Both the position numbers and the translations under genes were made by a program. Below are positions 59,641 through 64,000 of a stretch of 64,000 nt of DNA, one piece after another (position 1 is the stretch's first letter; each line of letters starts with the position of its first letter). This DNA is from Medicago truncatula (Eukaryota > Streptophyta > Magnoliopsida > Fabales > Fabaceae), in the NCBI RefSeq assembly GCF_003473485.1, contig NC_053042.1, positions 56,197,762 through 56,261,761 of the forward strand. The letters are read 5' to 3'. The notes beneath the pieces are model-generated. The model was not told the origin of the DNA, made no database searches, and saw nothing but the letters and a program-made list of their open reading frames with translations.

Positions 59641-61970
59641 ATGGTATCTGCTACAATTAGGCGAATTGTGTCACCCTGTTGGAGGCCATCTATTGAGGGT
59701 GAAAATTCTGGTGATGCAAGTGGACGTTCCGATGGTTTATTATGGTATAAAGATTTTGGAAGACATTCAGATGGTGATTTCTCAATGGCTGTTGTTCAAG
59801 CAAACAATTTGTTGGAGGATCAATGTCAAGTTGAATCAGGACCCATGAGCTCAATTGAAGGAAGTCCTCGAGGTACTTTTGTTGGTGTATATGACGGGCA
59901 TGGAGGTCCAGAAACTGCCCGCTTTGTCAATGGACGTCTATTTAAACATATCAAGAGTATGCTTTTCTTCTCTCTTCACCCTGCAACATAATTTTGTTTT
60001 AATAGATAGATATATATTCATGCTGGTCTTAATTGGATTCTTGTTATTTGTGGCATGACTCCTTAGCTATAGAGGGATTTTTCCCTTCTTTTCATCTATA
60101 AAAATCACGTCCACTAGAAAAACCTTACCATAAATAGTTTTAGTGGAAATCAGATTTTTGTTAAAGAGTTGTTCAACCTATTCAACTCATGCAGATGATG
60201 GGATATGGATTAGTTGTTGTTTTTATTAGATGCTAAGAACCATGTAATACAAATAATTGCATATTTTGATTCTTTTTTCTCCACGTTTCTAAAAGTCTAA
60301 TTTATTTCAGTGTATGATTGTTTTTGTCTTTATTGTTCAAGATCTTTATGATATTCACAATTTATTTCAATATATGATTGTTTTTGTTTTTATTGTTCAA
60401 GATCTTTATGATATTTGTCTTTTATCTTAATGGAATTTCATGTGGATGACATCCAATGGAAGATGGATGGTACTAAGTTCGACGGGGATTAACTGATTTT
60501 GTGATCTAATAACTTGATCCCTAATTAGAAAATTTGTTTTCAAGTGGTCACTAGATGGTGCTTGCTTACTCTTTGTAACTAATAAGCCCAGGTTTTACAG
60601 AACTTTTTTTATCTATTAAACTCGATCAAATTGAAGTATAGTGGCGTGAAGTATTGATAAAATTCAGATTACCTTTTATTCCTTTGCCTGCTTATTTGTT
60701 ACTCTTTGAACAAGTATTGTAAGATGACATAAGGGAGGAGGAGGGTGATTTTTGTGTATTACTTTACCTGGTTCATATGATTTCTGAATTCTTAGCTGAT
60801 CTATATGCAGAGTTCACTTCAGAAAATCAGGGAATGTCAGCTGATGTTATCACTAAAGCATTTTTGGCTACAGAAGAAGAATTTCTTGCTCTTGTAAAGA
60901 AGCAGTGGCAACACAAACCACAGATAGCGTCAGTTGGATCTTGCTGTTTGGTAGGTGTAATATATAGTGGGGAGCTCTATATTGCAAATGCAGGAGACTC
61001 ACGAGCAGTGTTAGGTAGACTGGACGAGGCTACAAAAGAGATTAAAGCGGTTCAACTATCCTATGAGCACAATGCTAGCCTGGAATCTGTAAGAGAGGAG
61101 CTACGCTCGTTGCATCCCAATGATCCACAGATTGTAGTGATGAAGCACACGGTCTGGCGCGTGAAGGGTCTCATTCAGGTGACTATTTAAAAGCTTTATA
61201 TCTCAAGTTTCATTTTCTCTTTTCATGTAATGTAAGATACACGTGCACGCATTCAATGCCAGTGTTAGTATTTCCTAAAATTATGAGTTGATGTGCATGT
61301 TGGAGGTATGTGTTCATGAACATGAATGTCTTCTGAAAATCATAGAGTTGTGTTGTTTAGATTGTTTATTTACATTGTAGATTTCAAGATCCATTGGCGA
61401 CGCTTATCTAAAGAAGAAAGAGTTTAACCAAGCACCACTGTTAACAAAATTTCGGCTCCCAGAACCCTTTGAAACGCCTATCCTCAAAGCTGAACCAACA
61501 ATACAAGTACAGAAACTACAACCTTGTGATCAATTTCTTATATTTGCATCAGATGGATTATGGGAGCACTTGAGCAATCAAGAAGCTGTTGACATTGTCC
61601 AGAGCTGTCCACGCAATGTATGATTCTAATTTAGTTGGGTTTTTTTCTTTTTTTCTTTTCCTATTTCTGTCAGCTCTAAATCTTCTTCTGATCTGCTATA
61701 TTCAATGTTCACTTCATTGTATAAACAACAACTGTGCTGTCTGTTGTACAGGGAGTAGCGAAGAAACTGATCAAAGCAGCGCTTTGTGAAGCTGCAAAGA
61801 AAAGAGAAATGAGATATTCAGACTTGAAAAAGATCGACCGTGGGGTACGAAGACATTTCCATGATGATATAACGGTTATAGTTGTGTATCTTGATTCGCA
61901 TAATCCACGTGCTCCGGCCGTTTCAATTAAAGGAGGTGGTGATTTTGGCATTGGTATTGTAAATGGCTAA
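59641..61970 (+). CDS. Protein phosphatase 2C, clade D type
   Basis: Mg/Mn-dependent Ser/Thr phosphatase. Clade D members act at the plasma membrane on H+-ATPase (SAUR pathway) and on immune kinases. Four exons: 59641-59956, 60811-61178, 61381-61617 and 61752-61970, giving 379 aa. The N-terminus is [20 protein letters not shown]. Metal-binding motifs are VYDGHGG (83-89), [17 protein letters not shown] (231-235), ASDGLWEHL (284-292) and [12 protein letters not shown] near the C-terminus. Exon 1 ends with a split Lys codon (AAG A|gtatgc, then AG|TTC), giving IKKFTSEN as in relatives. A 60-bp tandem repeat lies in intron 1 (60301-60418). All catalytic residues I can check are present. Which clade D paralogue it is remains open. 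Confidence 0.95.
60301..60418. repeat. 60-bp tandem duplication in PP2C intron 1
   Basis: TTTATTTCA(G/A)T(G/A)TATGATTG... is repeated with period exactly 60 (60301 and 60361), with a few mismatches. Confidence 0.85.
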
Positions 61971-62702
61971 TTGGAGAGTTTTTCCACTTCGATATCAATT
62001 GAAGTTCCCTATCATCTCTTAAATTGGTATTCAAAATGTAAATTTTCTTCTTCTCACAGTCCCATATACCATTCCTGGGATAATAGTTTCAACTTTCATC
62101 CTTTTCCATCAAATTTTTATGTAGTGTTTGATTCCCCCCCTTCCTTAAGGCACTATTACATTTGAGACTGGGACTCATAGAAGAGCAGATACATGAGGTT
62201 TTTCCCAATTTTTATTTGAGAAATATCTTTACTGCACCTTTGTTCGTTATTATAAGTAACAATTTGACACTTGAACAACCAAAGAGTTGTGGTTGGGAGG
62301 GGAGATCCTACTAAGAGTGTTTTGGATGGTTAAGGTCTATGTTTTAACGTATAATTGAGATTGTTAAAAAAATGTAAAGAATACCATGATGTATGTTCAT
62401 ATAACAATGCAATCATTCTTCCTTCTTTTTTAGAAACATTTTATAGCTTACTTAGATAAGAAAAACAAACTCTTTCCATGCCTCCAAAATTCGTCACAAG
62501 GACACACGCCTTTAAACTTGGCAAAGCCGGTGAATACTTCCCACCAATAAGGTTACCCAAAAAAAAAATTGACATACAAAGATGGTATGCTAATACAAAG
62601 ACGTTACTACAAAAGATTTGACATGAGAACTCCAAAAACGATTGCAATCGGTTAATGGTTTCAATTACATATAATATAGTTCAAGAAAATGGTGGAAATT
62701 AA
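61971..62702. other. 3' flank of the PP2C gene
   Basis: Presumed 3' UTR (C/T-rich to about 62160), then spacer. Open frames here are short and unassigned. Confidence 0.45.
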
Positions 62703-63195
62703 GGGTTAAATATGTTTTTGGTCTCCGTAAATATGTCAACTTTTCGTTTTAGTCTCTAAAAAATTTCTTCAACTTTTTAGTCCCTAAAAAAAATTTCATC
62801 TTCATTCTTCACTTTTCGTCCCTCATTTCAAGTAAACTTATATGTAAAATTCATATTTTTTGAATAAAAGTTTGCAGAAAAATTCATAATATTATAAGAA
62901 TCACGCACAAAAAAAAAATAGAATTTTTTAACAAAACATGAATTTAATATGAATTTTTATATTTTTTAAGGTTAAAAATTCATATTTAATTTGTGTTTTG
63001 TTGAAAAATTCTAAATGTGTTTTAGAATATTTTACACATTTCTGCACAATTTTCATTAAAAAATGCAAATATTAAATTATAAATAGGGACTAAAAGTAGT
63101 GATTGAAAATTTTATAAGGACTAAAAGTTGAAAAAAAAAATTAGAAGTACTAAATCGAATTGATATATTTATAGGGACCAAAAACATATTTAACC
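62703..63195. mobile_element. GGGTTAAAT/TTTTTGGTC inverted-repeat element (subfamily B)
   Basis: The left end GGGTTAAATATGTTTTTGGT is inverted at the right (TTATAGGGACCAAAAACATA, then TTTAACC). The interior is close to that of 19315-19811 (CATATTTTTTGAATAAAA, GCAGAAAAATTCATAATATT). The flanks do not show a clear duplication, and mismatches indicate it is older than the copy at 19315. Confidence 0.78.
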
Positions 63196-63642
63196 TTATT
63201 TTAATTATAAAAGCTCGTTACTTGAAAAAATTACAATAATTCAGTTTTTTTTACTGCCACAATAACTCTGTTAACCTCGACTTGAAATATGAAGCTTGGT
63301 TCTATGAAAGCATGATGATGTTTTTTTTCTTCAATTATACATTACATGGTTGACCACATCATCAAAGAGTATTATATTACTTTTGAATTTATTAAGACAA
63401 GGATGAGATGGAACGAATTTTATCATTTTATTAATATTAGCAGTAAACAAAAGCATCCAGCAATCCTCTCAAAAAAAAAAAAAAAAAAGCATCCAGCAAT
63501 GCAAAGTCACTTCAAACATAAAAAAATAAATTGATCTAGAGACAGTGCCATGGCCACACGTTCGTTATAAAATAGGATGTGAGGAAGAGTTAAGCTGCAT
63601 CAACATAGAGTGATGAATATTCATTGTCATCATTTTGGAATT
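63196..63642. promoter_or_regulatory. Upstream region of the lambda GST gene, with TATA-like box
   Basis: TTATAAAATA at 63566-63575 lies about 70 bp before the ATG at 63643, a reasonable core-promoter position, leaving a short leader. An A-run with a duplicated AAGCATCCAGCAAT (63449 and 63489) lies upstream. Inference from position only. Confidence 0.4.
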
Positions 63643-64000
63643 ATGGCTATATCATCATCATCATCATCATTGGTAACCAATAATAATAGCAGCTTGTTCT
63701 CAGTCTCAGCAAGGCCACAGATTTTGGTTACTTCTTCTCTTCCTTTCATGTCCACAACTTCCATCCATTTCCATTATTCACCTCATAATAAGCTTCACCT
63801 CCGGCAGCGGTTTAATTCTGTTACAAAATCATGCGATGTTCGCGTGACAACATTAGCCATATCAACCGGGTATGTCTGCTTGCCTGCTGAGGCTAAGCTG
63901 AGCTCAGTTAACTAATTATGCTTCTTTCTAACTAAACTTGTTTTTATATTGTGAACTGAAGTGTGCAACAAGTTCTTCCACCACCCCTTACTTCCACTTC
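63643..64000 (+). CDS. Lambda-class glutathione transferase (IN2-1 type), plastid form, 5' part (partial)
   Basis: Exon 1 is 63643-63869 and encodes a Ser-rich leader (MAISSSSSSLVTNNNSSLFS), then an Arg/His-containing stretch with almost no acidic residues, as in a chloroplast transit peptide. Donor ACC GG|gtatgt joins to acceptor ctgaag|TG at 63962. Exon 2 then reads GVQQVLPPPLTSTS, the conserved beginning of plant lambda GSTs, and runs off the window. An in-frame ATG at 63613 would add ten residues. Lambda GSTs are monomeric thiol transferases with a catalytic Cys that reduce S-glutathionylated flavonols. The identification rests on 14 residues plus the leader, so it is probable rather than certain. 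Confidence 0.68.

Overview
The window is nuclear DNA from a flowering plant. Genes are split by GT-AG introns, the intergenic DNA is AT-rich and full of small transposons, and the gene products (trichome birefringence-like, TONNEAU1, MUT9-like kinase, plastid lambda GST) are plant-specific. Protein sequences, the tRNA-type SINEs and the 'GGGTTAA...TTTTTGGTCCC' inverted-repeat elements suggest a papilionoid legume of the Medicago/Trifolium type. That species assignment is inference from memory, not a search.

Layout. 1-1292: 5' part of a TBL gene (minus). 3489-7588: formate-tetrahydrofolate ligase, 5 exons (minus). 8417-10620: 5'-truncated Helitron with a decayed Pif1-type helicase and a clean 3' hairpin. 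10.6-20.7 kb: gene-poor, AT-rich DNA with inverted-repeat elements, two of which have exact 9-bp target duplications. 20771-21552: small plastid DnaJ-type zinc-finger protein (minus). 23536-27839: ARID-HMG protein of the HMGB15 type (minus). 29850-34233: a second Helitron, bounded by family-type ends, carrying two tandem B3-domain terminal exons, an OB-fold-like fragment and three tandem repeats of about 0.7 kb. 37578-42528: MUT9-like/casein kinase 1-like kinase, 16 exons (plus). 43180-44075: LINE remnant. 45037-50298: leukotriene A4 hydrolase/aminopeptidase homologue (minus), divergent from TON1 at 51159-54065 (plus). 55598-56728: HSP70 pseudogene. 59641-61970: clade D-type PP2C (plus). 63643 to the window end: start of a plastid lambda-class glutathione transferase.

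The eight host genes are ordinary, independently transcribed eukaryotic genes of unrelated function (wall acetylation, one-carbon metabolism, plastid protein quality, chromatin, light/clock kinase signalling, peptide hydrolysis, cortical microtubules, plasma-membrane phosphatase signalling, redox). I see no cluster or operon-like pathway. The nearest to shared regulation is the 860-bp divergent interval between the LTA4H homologue and TON1.

The most unusual content is in the transposons: the second Helitron with duplicated B3 ends beside an OB-fold-like fragment, a long near-palindromic Mutator-like element with C-tract arms, a 941-bp element with perfect 34-bp inverted ends, and a GC-rich inverted-repeat element inside an LTA4H-homologue intron. 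Exon joins were read by eye from splice consensus, frame and family knowledge. No transcript data or searches were available.
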